Part shown: positions 16,075 to 24,561 of the stretch, piece by piece
How positions within the stretch are numbered: the stretch's first letter is position 1
How the letters are laid out: every line of letters begins with the position of its first letter
IMG/VR virus record: IMGVR_UViG_3300032223_000873
Location: 1-32,576 of that record
DNA length: 32,576 nucleotides
Reading direction: 5' to 3' (one strand)
Source: a virus
The notes under the pieces: generated by a model
What the model saw: only the letters and a program-made list of their open reading frames with translations
Database searches by the model: none
What the model was told of the DNA's origin: nothing
Made by a program: the position numbers and the translations under genes

Positions 16075-16608
16075 TTAGGTAATACGGCCCTGCAGGTGAG
16101 GACGGTTAATCACCACGTTGACCGTGGTGGTAGCCGAGGCCACGGTGGCAGCGTTCGCCGAACGCGCACCGAGGATTTCCTTACCCGAAGCCGAAGCGCC
16201 GATCTTGCCGGTCGAGACAACGCCGATAGCGACGGTCGGGCTGACCTTCGCAGTCGTCGTCTTCGCCACAACCGCCGTACCCTCGATCTGATACCAGCCG
16301 AAGGAACCAGCGCCGTTCGCCGACATGGCAACCGCAACCGGACGCGCCTGGTTAGCCGTGGTGGCCGCAAGCGTCGTCTGGTAGGTCGTGCCGTCATACG
16401 TCACCAGCGAGCCAACCGCCGTATTGGCAACGCCAACCAGCAGAATGAACTCACCAGCGCCGTAGGTCGGGTCAAAAGCACGTTCGACCTGACCCAGAAC
16501 CGCCGGGGGCGTCGGGATGGCCGAGGTGCCGTTAGCCATAGTCACGCCAGCATCGGTATTAGCGATCTGGAGCAGACCAGCCTTGTTGTCGTCAAAAGTG
16601 TAAGCCAT
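16075..16608 (-). CDS. Head decoration/stabilisation protein
   Basis: A 177-residue beta-rich protein directly downstream of the major capsid gene. Key stretches are GQVERAFDPTYGAGEFILL, NTAVGSLVTYDGTTYQTT and a middle FGWYQIEGTAVV, a pattern shared by small phage proteins that co-occur with capsid genes and are usually called decoration proteins. A strong AAGGAGT ribosome site lies seven bases before the ATG, matching high expression, and a terminator follows the stop. Role as capsid cementing protein is inferred from context. Confidence 0.7.
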   Translation of the reverse strand: MAYTFDDNKAGLLQIANTDAGVTMANGTSAIPTPPAVLGQVERAFDPTYGAGEFILLVGVANTAVGSLVTYDGTTYQTTLAATTANQARPVAVAMSANGAGSFGWYQIEGTAVVAKTTTAKVSPTVAIGVVSTGKIGASASGKEILGARSANAATVASATTTVNVVINRPHLQGRIT

Positions 16609-16620
16609 GGTAATAACTCC

Positions 16621-17622
16621 TTAAGCGATCAGGACGCCGCAGAACTGCGGGCCGCTGCTCGTGAGGTTACCGGCCCACCCGATCAGCTTGACGATGGCGT
16701 CCTGATTGACCGCCTGACGCTCGCCACCAATCGGAACAAAGTTGCGATCCTTGTGGGGCCGGAACATCAGGTACTTGGTGTTCAGGAACCACATATGGTT
16801 CGCCGTCGCCGCAGAACCGATACCGCCGTCCAGCACAACGTCAGACGCCATGCCAGCGCCGTAGTATTTCAGGGCCGCAAAGCCAGCACCAGCCATCGAC
16901 GAGCCTTCGCTCGTAACGCGCTGGATCGACTGGAGGCTCTGGAGGTACAGGCGGTAGTAGTTGTTGTCAGCAACGATCAGATCCGGCTTATCGGTGCCGC
17001 GAATCAACTGAACGGCCAGAGCATCCATGTAAGCCTGAATGTTCGAGGCCGAGACAGCCGCGCCACCATCGGTCACGCCGGAATACTTCTGCGAACGCCA
17101 GAACGACCATGTAGTACGGCTAATGCCGCCATAAGTACCAGTCGAGGGAGCATCCGGGACGGCAGCGCCGAGACCCGTGATGTTCTTGCCCGAGTTGCCG
17201 GTGCCGTCGAGGTAGATGTCGCTACCGATACGGTTGGCAAGCTGAGCTTCGGCAACATTCATACGACCGTCAAGCAGGTCGATGATCGCTTCCTTGCCCG
17301 AGTTCTGGATCATCTCAAGACCCGAGATCGACACCGCCGCAGCGTACTGCGTGATGCTGAACTGAGCCGCCGAGATGGGCGAGTTCTGCGACACGTTCAG
17401 CACTTCATAGCCACTGTAGCTATTGGTGTTGTTCGTGGTCGAGTCGTTGTACATGATTTCCTGCAAAATCACGTTACCGCCCGAGAACGTCTTCACGTTC
17501 CCGCGCTCCTTCAGACGACGAAGCAACGCATTGTTGTTCGTCACGTTATCAGCGAGTTCACCGCTGCGGCTCTGAATGTTAGTCGCAATGATGTCGCTGA
17601 TTGAGGAATTGGCAAATGCCAT
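16621..17622 (-). CDS. Major capsid protein
   Basis: A 333-residue protein with the layout of HK97-fold coat proteins of podoviruses. It has NNNALLRRLKERGNVKTFSGG near the N-terminus, then YEVLNVSQNSPISAAQFSI, a long spine-helix region GLEMIQNSGKEAIIDLLDGRMN, and a C-terminal beta segment with KYLMFRPHKDRNFVPIGGER. The gene lies right after the scaffold and before the decoration gene. An AGGAGATAAAC ribosome site precedes the ATG. Codon composition is the most GC-rich of the window, as expected for the most highly expressed gene. Confidence 0.9.
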   Translation of the reverse strand: MAFANSSISDIIATNIQSRSGELADNVTNNNALLRRLKERGNVKTFSGGNVILQEIMYNDSTTNNTNSYSGYEVLNVSQNSPISAAQFSITQYAAAVSISGLEMIQNSGKEAIIDLLDGRMNVAEAQLANRIGSDIYLDGTGNSGKNITGLGAAVPDAPSTGTYGGISRTTWSFWRSQKYSGVTDGGAAVSASNIQAYMDALAVQLIRGTDKPDLIVADNNYYRLYLQSLQSIQRVTSEGSSMAGAGFAALKYYGAGMASDVVLDGGIGSAATANHMWFLNTKYLMFRPHKDRNFVPIGGERQAVNQDAIVKLIGWAGNLTSSGPQFCGVLIA

Positions 17623-17644
17623 GTTTATCTCCTAAATCAGTTAA

Positions 17645-18679
17645 TTACACGCGATCCGCGAGGCCATCAAACTGTTCGGCCAGCAGGGATCGCCTATCTT
17701 GCGCCTTGGAAGCCGTGTTTGTTCCGGGTGTGGAACTTCTGACGCTGACCGCAGCAGCTCGTGCGTTTTTAGCCGCACGATTCATCTCAGCACTTTTCTT
17801 AGCCATCTCTTGAGCCTGTCGGGCTTGATTGACGGCATCAAACAAATCCGGGTTTAGCCGGATAGCCTTATCATAAGCGTCTTCAAGGTCTTGCGCCATT
17901 CCAGAGTTCAAAAGCTGGATCATGGTTGGGCGCGCATCTTCAAAATGCTCAGCCTTCTGAGCGAACTTTTCGATCTCACCGTACAAAGCCTGATTCTGCT
18001 GCTGCTCCTGCATCTGCTGGAAGCTAGTCAGTTGGCCCTTTACGCTGGTCAATTCGTTGTACAAGTTGTACAAATTCGGATCAACGGCACCCGGCTGAAC
18101 TGCATTAGGAGCAGCCTGACTCATTGGCTGACCTGACAAGTCAACCCCGTACTGCCTCGCCAAATTGACGAAATACTGCAATTTCTGTTGAGGCTGCGAA
18201 TAGCGCAAATAATGGTCAGCCTGCATCAATGACTGGACAGCCTTTTCGGGCTTGATGCCAAGGCCATTAATTGTGTTCAAAAACGGGTTAATTGCTTCCT
18301 GCATCGCATCGGCAAACTGAGCCTTGGTAAGCAGAGGCTCGACGCCTTTACGCATCTGCTCCTCGCGCTGCCAGGCGTACTCTTTGAGCTTGTCGTCAGC
18401 CTTCTGCCATGCTTCGTGGTAATCCTTTTTCCACGACGCCGGAGGTTTACGCCATACCGGCTCATCGTTCTGTGGTGCAGGGGCTTCCTCAAGCTCCTTA
18501 GAAGCCTTTTTAGCGGCTTTCTCTGGAGTAGCAAACTTCCCTTCCTCGTCCCTTGGGGCGGGCTTGGAAGCCTCTACAGGCGCTTCCTGCTCGATGGCAT
18601 CAAATTGCTGCTCCAGCAGTTCCTTGCGGTCTACTGGGGCTTCTGTCTCGACTGGCTCAATGGAGGGTTCCATTTTCAT
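17645..18679 (-). CDS. Capsid scaffolding protein
   Basis: A 344-residue, highly charged, largely helical protein upstream of the major capsid gene, the usual scaffold position. The N-terminal third is acidic and Pro/Ala-rich, followed by WRKPPASWKKDYHEAW, a common element in phage scaffolds, and coiled coils around residues 195-250. A motif is repeated at both ends: DRKELLEQQFDAI near residue 17 and DRRSLLAEQFDGL near residue 328. Two starts are possible: ATG at 18679 (overlapping the previous stop) and ATG at 18673, which has better spacing from AAAGGA. Confidence 0.85.
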   Translation of the reverse strand: MKMEPSIEPVETEAPVDRKELLEQQFDAIEQEAPVEASKPAPRDEEGKFATPEKAAKKASKELEEAPAPQNDEPVWRKPPASWKKDYHEAWQKADDKLKEYAWQREEQMRKGVEPLLTKAQFADAMQEAINPFLNTINGLGIKPEKAVQSLMQADHYLRYSQPQQKLQYFVNLARQYGVDLSGQPMSQAAPNAVQPGAVDPNLYNLYNELTSVKGQLTSFQQMQEQQQNQALYGEIEKFAQKAEHFEDARPTMIQLLNSGMAQDLEDAYDKAIRLNPDLFDAVNQARQAQEMAKKSAEMNRAAKNARAAAVSVRSSTPGTNTASKAQDRRSLLAEQFDGLADRV

Positions 18680-19020
18680 CCTTTCCTGTGGGGATAGTTA
18701 GAAAATCGCAAATCATTTCTCAACTTCGACAAAATCTTATTTGCTTCCGAATGCGTCATATTTGCCAACTGGGCACGCAAAATGTCACGGCGCTTGCTGT
18801 CAACCGGGGGCGGAACACGGTTTTCCATTGATTCGTTGCCCACCTCAATACATTTGTTTGCTTTCAGGTGCCGACGATGCTGGCTGCGAGACGTAATCAT
18901 CCGGCCATCAATCATCGACTTGTAAGGCTTGATGTCATCCATGACGTAATGAAACTGACCCGCTTCATCGCGTTTCTTTTCGACCATTTTGCCGTCAATG
19001 TAAACAAATGTGCGTTTCAT
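18676..19020 (-). CDS. Hypothetical head-module protein (114 aa)
   Basis: A 114-residue basic protein. It contains TFVYIDGKMVEKKRDEAGQ, then DIKPYKSMIDGRMITSRSQH and RRHLKANKCIEVGNE, a combination I recognise as a common small phage protein found next to portal and scaffold genes; its function is not known to me. The stop overlaps the scaffold start by ATGA, so the two are coupled. Possibly an assembly cofactor. Confidence 0.75.
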   Translation of the reverse strand: MKRTFVYIDGKMVEKKRDEAGQFHYVMDDIKPYKSMIDGRMITSRSQHRRHLKANKCIEVGNESMENRVPPPVDSKRRDILRAQLANMTHSEANKILSKLRNDLRFSNYPHRKG

Positions 19021-19784
19021 AGCAGAAGCAAAACCTCTTCATCATCCAATTCTTCCATTTCCCGCATTAATTGCTCGACGCGGGTGATGTCACCAATCAG
19101 TTTGTCGAAGTCGATGGCCGGAACAACCTCAGATTTGGCCGAGGAGACTTCATAAGGCTCGACAATCTCCTTTACGACTTGAGGCTTTTCTTCAAGAAGC
19201 GCCTCGTAGATGTCAATGATCTGCTGTTTGCGCCGCTTTTTATCCTCGACTTCCTTTTCAAATCGCTTTTTCTTGCGGTCGCCATCATGCGTGTCGTCAA
19301 TGACGATGATGGGGATGACAGGCGCGAGCGTTCCGACTTGTCCTGTGCTATCAACACCGCTGAGTGCAAGCGTAACTGAGCACCCAACTGTGCCGACATT
19401 GCCTTGGGCCTGCGTACCGGTGACGGCAATAGTTTCGCTGTCGCCTTCTGTGCCGACTTGGCCTTGGACTTGGACTCCGGTGATGCCCACCGAAAGGCTG
19501 TAAGCAACTGATCCGACGTTGCCTTGGGCTTGGTTGCCGGTAATGGCAAGCGTTTCGCTGGCGCTGACTGAGCCAACCTGGCCTTGCCCTTGGACACCAG
19601 AGAGGGCAACCGTGACGCTTGCTGCGACTAATCCAACAGATCCTGTGGCACTAACACCTGTAAGTGCTGCGGAGCGAGAGAGGCCAACCGAACCAACGCC
19701 GCCCGTAGCAGCATTGCCGGTAATAGGGAGACTGTCCCATTGGGCAGAATCCCAAGTGCCTGTCCCCCACGCACCGCCAGCCAT
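19017..19784 (-). CDS. 20-residue-repeat beta protein with charged C-terminal coiled coil
   Basis: A 255-residue protein in three parts. Residues 1-20 hold a period-5 tryptophan motif (AWGTGTWDSAQWDS). Residues 21-153 contain six full and one partial 20-residue repeats with consensus (I/L)(T/S)GxxxxGxVGxVxxSxxxA. Residues 165-255 are highly charged and helical (DRKKKRFEKEVEDKKRRKQ; EQLMREMEELDDEE). The repeats could form a stacked beta structure; a virion spike or linker anchored by the coiled coil is my guess. The gene lies between a small structural gene and the scaffold group. No enzyme motif is visible. Confidence 0.7.
   Translation of the reverse strand: MAGGAWGTGTWDSAQWDSLPITGNAATGGVGSVGLSRSAALTGVSATGSVGLVAASVTVALSGVQGQGQVGSVSASETLAITGNQAQGNVGSVAYSLSVGITGVQVQGQVGTEGDSETIAVTGTQAQGNVGTVGCSVTLALSGVDSTGQVGTLAPVIPIIVIDDTHDGDRKKKRFEKEVEDKKRRKQQIIDIYEALLEEKPQVVKEIVEPYEVSSAKSEVVPAIDFDKLIGDITRVEQLMREMEELDDEEVLLLL
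19326..19724 (-). repeat. 60-bp in-frame tandem repeats (20-aa unit)
   Basis: Six complete units of exactly 20 codons and one partial unit, with no length variation. Units 3-4 and 5-6 are closer to each other (QGQVG then QAQGNVG), giving a 120-bp higher-order period. Constant Gly positions and variable neighbours suggest structural selection after slippage or recombination. Confidence 0.85.
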
Positions 19785-20234
19785 TTACGCAATCCGAATA
19801 AGGGCATTGGTCGCGTCGTTGGTCGGCATGGTCAAAGTAAACGTGCCTGCGGTGATGGTCTGGCTGCCAAAGGTATGCACCGAGACTGCGTTCTTGCCGG
19901 TAGCGGTCGAGTTGTACAGCAGCACCGCATCAAAGGCGGTCGAGAGCGTCACGTTCGTGTAAGTGAAGCTGGCCGAGGGTGTCCAGTAGGCGGTCGTGCC
20001 ACTTGTGGTCGGTGCGGTCGCATTAGTCACCGTTACGCCACCGGCTGTGTAGTTCGTCCCGCTCACCTCAGTCGTCGCCGTGGTGTAGCTGGTCGTCGCA
20101 GCGCCGAGTGAACTTGCTGCGGTGTACAGCGCAGCCTTGAACGTATCAGCGGCACGGTAAGCGGAACTGAAGGCGTGTACACCGTTGAGGATGTCCTGCT
20201 TAAACGATGTCGCCATTGCTTGTGAATTAGCCAT
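19785..20234 (-). CDS. Small beta-rich structural protein (149 aa)
   Basis: A 149-residue protein that opens with a helix (MATSFKQDILNGVHAFS) and DTFKAALYTAASSLGA, followed by Thr-rich strands (EVSGTNYTAGGVTV; PSASFTYTNVTLSTAFDAVLLYN) and ends LTMPTNDATNALIRIA. This arrangement is a frequent phage virion protein of unknown specific role. Its ATG shares its A with the stop region of the 62-aa gene upstream. Decoration or tail-spike-associated function is possible but not shown. Confidence 0.7.
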   Translation of the reverse strand: MANSQAMATSFKQDILNGVHAFSSAYRAADTFKAALYTAASSLGAATTSYTTATTEVSGTNYTAGGVTVTNATAPTTSGTTAYWTPSASFTYTNVTLSTAFDAVLLYNSTATGKNAVSVHTFGSQTITAGTFTLTMPTNDATNALIRIA

Positions 20235-20422
20235 TAGAAGCCTCCAGCCTCAGATATCGTGATGACGGGCTTTTTGAGCCGAACGTGTGCAGAACGATGA
20301 ACCAATTCACCATCCAGCCAATACTCGACCCACTCCGTGTATTCGTTGTCGTTGTCCACCGATCCCTCGCGCTTTTCCAGCAAGGAATCGTCCATCTCGC
20401 CCTTTGTGGTTGTGACGATCAT
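20234..20422 (-). CDS. Small hypothetical protein (62 aa)
   Basis: A 62-residue protein with an acidic middle (GSVDNDNEYTEWVEYWLDGEL) and a beta-like end (RLKKPVITISEAGGF). It overlaps the portal stop by four bases and the next start by one, showing tight coupling in the head operon. No family recognised. Confidence 0.65.
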   Translation of the reverse strand: MIVTTTKGEMDDSLLEKREGSVDNDNEYTEWVEYWLDGELVHRSAHVRLKKPVITISEAGGF

Positions 20423-22722
20423 TGGAATGTCGGCTGATCAAGGCCAGGGATTTGCTGCTGCACAGGTTCCATTGGTTCTACTCCCACGGCCCTGCCATCA
20501 GGCCCACGCACTATGCGCTTGGGAGCCTTCAGCGTAGCCATTACGTCGCCAATACGGTTCATCGCCTCGCCGTGCATATTCGCCATGCGGTCGTGCAGGT
20601 TTGCCATGTGGCCCAACGCCATGTTGACGTTGCCGCCCAAGTCCTGCGCGATCTTCTCGCTGACTGCCTGCTGTGCTTCGAGCATGGGAATATCGAGGCC
20701 CGGATTTGCGCCAATCCTCGCCACCATGATCCGTGTCGCAGCCTCAAGTTCAGTCTTCCAACGCTCGTATTGCTCTTTCTGCGCCAGTTCCTGCGCCTTA
20801 AACTGCGCCTCCTGCTGCAACCGAGCCGTCTCAAGCTGCTGTTTCTGCTGCTCGATCTGAGCTTCAGCCTGCATCTTCATCTGTTCGATCTGGGCCTGAG
20901 TCTGTAGCTTGGCCTGCTCAATCTGCTGGTCAAACTGCGCCCGCGCCTGATCCGCCTGCTGCTGAGCCTGAATCTTTTGCATCTCAGGGTCAGGTTTCGG
21001 ATTCTGCTGCGCTGCGGCCACCTGCTGCTGCAACTGGTCAATGCCTTGGTCAATCGCGCCTTCAATGGGCTTGGCCTGCTTGAAGACAGCAACGCCAAAC
21101 TTGATGATCTCGCCCATCATCGGCATTAGTTCCGGGTTGCCCTGCACAACGGGCATGGCTTGATTCAAGAACCCGCCAAAAGTCTGAATAAACTGCATCC
21201 GATCCTGTTTGTTCTGGTTTTCGTCAATCTGCACCAGAGAATCGGCCTCGACCTCGATACGGAATGAACGCAGCGGCTTGTCCTGCAATAGCTGGAGCGC
21301 CTGCGGGATCAACTGCTGATCGACCGGCTGCATCTGATTTGCGGCTGAATAGGCCAGAAGCGTCTGCGGCTGGAACTTGGAACACATAATCTGCGCCTTG
21401 AGCCGCAGCAGTTCGCTGGCAAAAAGCGCCACCTCGTCCTGCATCGCATGGAGTCGCAGGCTCGCGTACTGACCCTTGATCTGCTGAGCGGTCGCAGTCT
21501 CAGAGGCAAAGCTGGCACCTCGGATAATGTCCGAAATGCCCGTAATCTCGTAAATCTGCTGCTTGATGTTGTCCCGCGCCTGATAGCACTGCATCAGCGC
21601 CGAGGCCAGCGTATCGAGCGGCAGCAGGTCAATAGACCCCTTCAAGCCGCCCTTTTCGCTGAAAGCCATCCACTTATCGACCGGAATGAGCGAATTGTTG
21701 TCGCCCTCCGTCAATAGACGCTGGAGAGCGGGTTGGCTGGCGTCATACACGCCGCGAACACGCAAAGCCTTTACAAGCCCATCAATGCGGTCACTGAGGA
21801 TGTCTAGCTCTGCCGCCTGATCCTGGTACAGAACAAAGTCAGGCACCGGAACGAGGCTATCGCTGGTCGTGGTGGCATACAGCGGCTTCGGGCAAGGGAA
21901 GAAGTTCTCAAGTTCCAACGGATCGTCACGCTCGTCAATCAAGTCATTAAAAGACTTGCTAAACCAGCAAACTTTGAGCGTTTCCTTGTCCCACAACTCG
22001 CAAATCTTGGCGCGGTTGTAAGACTTCTTTGATTCGTTGTAAGCGGTCAGCGGTTCCGGGCCTTCGCTCATGGGAATCTTTTTGGCTTTTTCCTCGCCAA
22101 ATCGTTCCACCAGAGCGTCATAGGTCATATAGACCCATCGCCAGACGCAAGTGACTTCTTCCCATGTCCGGGCCGTGCTGTGACCAAAATCGCGCCAATG
22201 AACGTAGTCAACCGGAGCGCACTCGTACTCGATCTGCTCCGGCGCTTCCATTTCGGCGGATTCGCCCTTTTCGACATCCTCCGTGACCTCAAGGCCATCG
22301 TCGGGGATGTCCTGTTTCACCACATGGGGTTCATATCGCACCCATGCCACGCCACGACCGCCAAGGAAGCGATCCTGTACGGCTTGCTTCATGGTCGAGC
22401 GAAAGTCAGTGTAATGCTCAATCTCAAAGTCTAGCGCCCGTTCGACCAAATCGCTGGCGACGCGGCTTACTGGGTCATTGTCACCGAAGCGACGATCTAC
22501 AGCAGCTTTCGGGGGGCGGGCATAAACGGCAGGGATCAATGTCTGGACGTTAGACCAAAGGATGTTGAACTTGGCCGTTTCGTTGCTGCTTTGCCCGCGA
22601 GTATCGTCCCGGTAACGCTTGAGAATCTTTTTAACCCGAGCGTTCCACTTGGCGAATTCGTTGTCATATCCGGCAACAACTGACAGATATTTCTCAAGCC
22701 CGGTAGTTGGAATTGGTTCCAT
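20419..22722 (-). CDS. Portal protein
   Basis: A 767-residue portal of the large podovirus (P22-like) type, forming the ring through which DNA enters and leaves the head. The N-terminal part has NILWSNVQTLIPAVYARPP, a hallmark of this family, then RFLGGRGVAWVRYEPH, a wing domain with FPCPKPLYATTTSDSLVPVPDF, and stem helices around ITGISDIIRGASFASETATAQQI. Residues about 545-690 form a long Gln-rich coiled coil comparable to the barrel of P22 portal. The gene lies two genes downstream of the large terminase. Confidence 0.9.
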   Translation of the reverse strand: MEPIPTTGLEKYLSVVAGYDNEFAKWNARVKKILKRYRDDTRGQSSNETAKFNILWSNVQTLIPAVYARPPKAAVDRRFGDNDPVSRVASDLVERALDFEIEHYTDFRSTMKQAVQDRFLGGRGVAWVRYEPHVVKQDIPDDGLEVTEDVEKGESAEMEAPEQIEYECAPVDYVHWRDFGHSTARTWEEVTCVWRWVYMTYDALVERFGEEKAKKIPMSEGPEPLTAYNESKKSYNRAKICELWDKETLKVCWFSKSFNDLIDERDDPLELENFFPCPKPLYATTTSDSLVPVPDFVLYQDQAAELDILSDRIDGLVKALRVRGVYDASQPALQRLLTEGDNNSLIPVDKWMAFSEKGGLKGSIDLLPLDTLASALMQCYQARDNIKQQIYEITGISDIIRGASFASETATAQQIKGQYASLRLHAMQDEVALFASELLRLKAQIMCSKFQPQTLLAYSAANQMQPVDQQLIPQALQLLQDKPLRSFRIEVEADSLVQIDENQNKQDRMQFIQTFGGFLNQAMPVVQGNPELMPMMGEIIKFGVAVFKQAKPIEGAIDQGIDQLQQQVAAAQQNPKPDPEMQKIQAQQQADQARAQFDQQIEQAKLQTQAQIEQMKMQAEAQIEQQKQQLETARLQQEAQFKAQELAQKEQYERWKTELEAATRIMVARIGANPGLDIPMLEAQQAVSEKIAQDLGGNVNMALGHMANLHDRMANMHGEAMNRIGDVMATLKAPKRIVRGPDGRAVGVEPMEPVQQQIPGLDQPTFQ

Positions 22723-24251
22723 TATTTATCTTCCTTATTGCGGCGGTAAATTTCCGCGCCAGCAGCTGCACCAGCAGCAAGTCCACCGAGCATATATGGA
22801 TCTGCGCGACCAGCTTGCGCTTGGCCCATTAGAACCATGTCACGCGCCTTTTCAATCGGTATACCAAGACGTTTTGATGTTTTTTCAATCAAATCAGAAA
22901 GAATTTCCAATTTTGGCTGTCCGATAGCTGTTTCCACACCAGTCTGCGGGGCTAGCGCACCCCAAAGCGTAGCCTGCGCGGGTACGGCTTCTAGACCAGC
23001 TTGATTAGCAATTTGCTCCCTCCACCAAGGAGTAAGGGCTTGCAATTCAGATGTGGAAACACTTGCTCCGGGGATCTTGGGTTGCCCTTTGACCGTTAGC
23101 ATATCTCGTGTATCGGCAAGCCCAATACCGCGTGAGAAATGTGCGTCACCAACTGGAATATTTGACTGGCGACCAATTTCGCTAGCTTGACTGGCTTGTA
23201 AATAAAGCGGAACTTTGGGGCTTTTAAGCTGCGGTTCGCCAGTTTCCAAGTACTTGCCCATCGCAGGGGCTTGCGCTGTTTTGTGATATGCGTGACTTGG
23301 AAAATCCAAAAGATCCTGAGGAAGGCCCATTGCCTGCCTTTGCTCAAGCGGCAAGCCACCGTAGTTCATAAATTCATTGAAGCGTCCTTCTTCAGCCAAT
23401 TTATTAGCGGCTGTACCGCGACGCAATTCGGTAACAACATCACTTGATGGGCTAGCCATGCTAGTAAGCGCATTAAGGCGAGAATACATCCTTTTTGCTT
23501 CATCCGTACCAACCAATTCGACAAGTCGGTTATACGCCGGATCCATCATGTACCAACCCTTCATTCCTTCTGCCAATTTTGGCGCGTGTTCTTGGGTAGC
23601 TTGCAAAATATTTACAAGCCTTTGTGTGTTTGCCCGTTGCATGATCGGGTCAACAGATGCCGCACCCTTTGGCTTTGCCGCAGCATTAGGAATCACGCCT
23701 GCAGCAGTTCCAGGCGTCTCTGCCGCTTTGGCAAGATCAGCCCGTGTAACACCAAAAAGTTTTTGCAAATTTTCACTTTCTGGGGCAACCATCAGTTCAG
23801 CTTCAGAAACTGCTTGTTCTGGGTTTTTATAAATACCCGGAAAAGCTTGCCGTTGAGCGCCGCGAATTGTTGAACGCAATCCTTTGGCTATGCTTCCACC
23901 ATCTGCGCCCATGCCCGCTATGGCACCCTCAACAGGTGAAATTGCAGATGTGGCAAGACCACCGCCCATAACACTAGCCGCCACATTAGCGGCATCTTCC
24001 GGGCTTACATTGCCACCTTTCCATGCAACGCCGGGGGCAACAAATGCTTTGGCGGCTTGGTAAACAAGATCAGGGGCAATCCACCCAGACTTTTTATTGT
24101 AATAAGGAAGCAAAGTTGATCTTTTAGCTTTTGGATCCAAGCCGAACATTTCTTGTGCGGCTCTATCAACATCTGAAATATCTTCAGGATCAGAAAGCTG
24201 TTGCTTTTGCTGATATTCCAAAGCTAGAGCAAGTCGTTCCTGCGGGGTCAT
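22722..24251 (-). CDS. Head-module protein with possible DNA-glycosylase-like helical domain
   Basis: A 509-residue protein between the terminase and portal genes. The N-terminal 160 residues are low complexity with GGGLATSAISPVEGAIAG. The centre has KGWYMMDPAYNRLVELVG, LNALTSMASPSSDVVTELRRG and SHAYHKTAQAPAMGKY, followed by KVPLYLQAS and VGDAHFSRGIG. The order 'SP...N, GPKV-like segment, D-x-H-x-x-R-x-x-G' resembles phage domains with a helix-hairpin-helix glycosylase-like fold; this is a by-eye inference. The ATG at 24251 follows the previous TAA by four bases; the upstream TTG at 24275 is less likely. GC content is lower than in the capsid genes. Confidence 0.65.
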   Translation of the reverse strand: MTPQERLALALEYQQKQQLSDPEDISDVDRAAQEMFGLDPKAKRSTLLPYYNKKSGWIAPDLVYQAAKAFVAPGVAWKGGNVSPEDAANVAASVMGGGLATSAISPVEGAIAGMGADGGSIAKGLRSTIRGAQRQAFPGIYKNPEQAVSEAELMVAPESENLQKLFGVTRADLAKAAETPGTAAGVIPNAAAKPKGAASVDPIMQRANTQRLVNILQATQEHAPKLAEGMKGWYMMDPAYNRLVELVGTDEAKRMYSRLNALTSMASPSSDVVTELRRGTAANKLAEEGRFNEFMNYGGLPLEQRQAMGLPQDLLDFPSHAYHKTAQAPAMGKYLETGEPQLKSPKVPLYLQASQASEIGRQSNIPVGDAHFSRGIGLADTRDMLTVKGQPKIPGASVSTSELQALTPWWREQIANQAGLEAVPAQATLWGALAPQTGVETAIGQPKLEILSDLIEKTSKRLGIPIEKARDMVLMGQAQAGRADPYMLGGLAAGAAAGAEIYRRNKEDK

Positions 24252-24255
24252 GGGC

Positions 24256-24561
24256 TTACGCGCTGAACACACCAATAGCGATCACGCTAGCGCCTGCGCC
24301 AGTCGTAATCTTCCACGGGCCGGTCTGCGACGCCGCCTCAACAGGGATGCTATAGACGCCAATAGGCGTGTTAGCGGACATCAGCGAAATGGAGGTCGAG
24401 CCGTCAACGATGGAAACGGTAGACGAAGCCGCCGTGCCCACGTTCACAATGACGCGGTGCAGGTAGTCACCCGTCGCACCCGTTCCACCGAGCACCTGGG
24501 CGGTCTGACTGGCCGCGATTGTTTCATAGGTATAGCGATAAGGATTGTTGATGCCGCTCAT
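24256..24561 (-). CDS. Small beta-rich structural protein (101 aa)
   Basis: A 101-residue protein: YETIAASQTAQVLGGTGATGD, YLHRVIVNVGTAASSTVSI, TPIGVYSIPVEAAS and a final ITTGAGASVIAIGVFSA. Proteins of this pattern lie beside terminase or portal genes in many phages and are probably minor head-surface or fibre components. The start overlaps the terminase stop (ATGA). Function not established. Confidence 0.7.
   Translation of the reverse strand: MSGINNPYRYTYETIAASQTAQVLGGTGATGDYLHRVIVNVGTAASSTVSIVDGSTSISLMSANTPIGVYSIPVEAASQTGPWKITTGAGASVIAIGVFSA

Noticed and set aside
16096-17604. A 502-codon open frame on the plus strand, antisense to the major capsid and decoration genes
   Set aside because: Arg/His-rich translation without family features, no ribosome site, and its openness is explained by strong codon bias of the capsid genes on the other strand.
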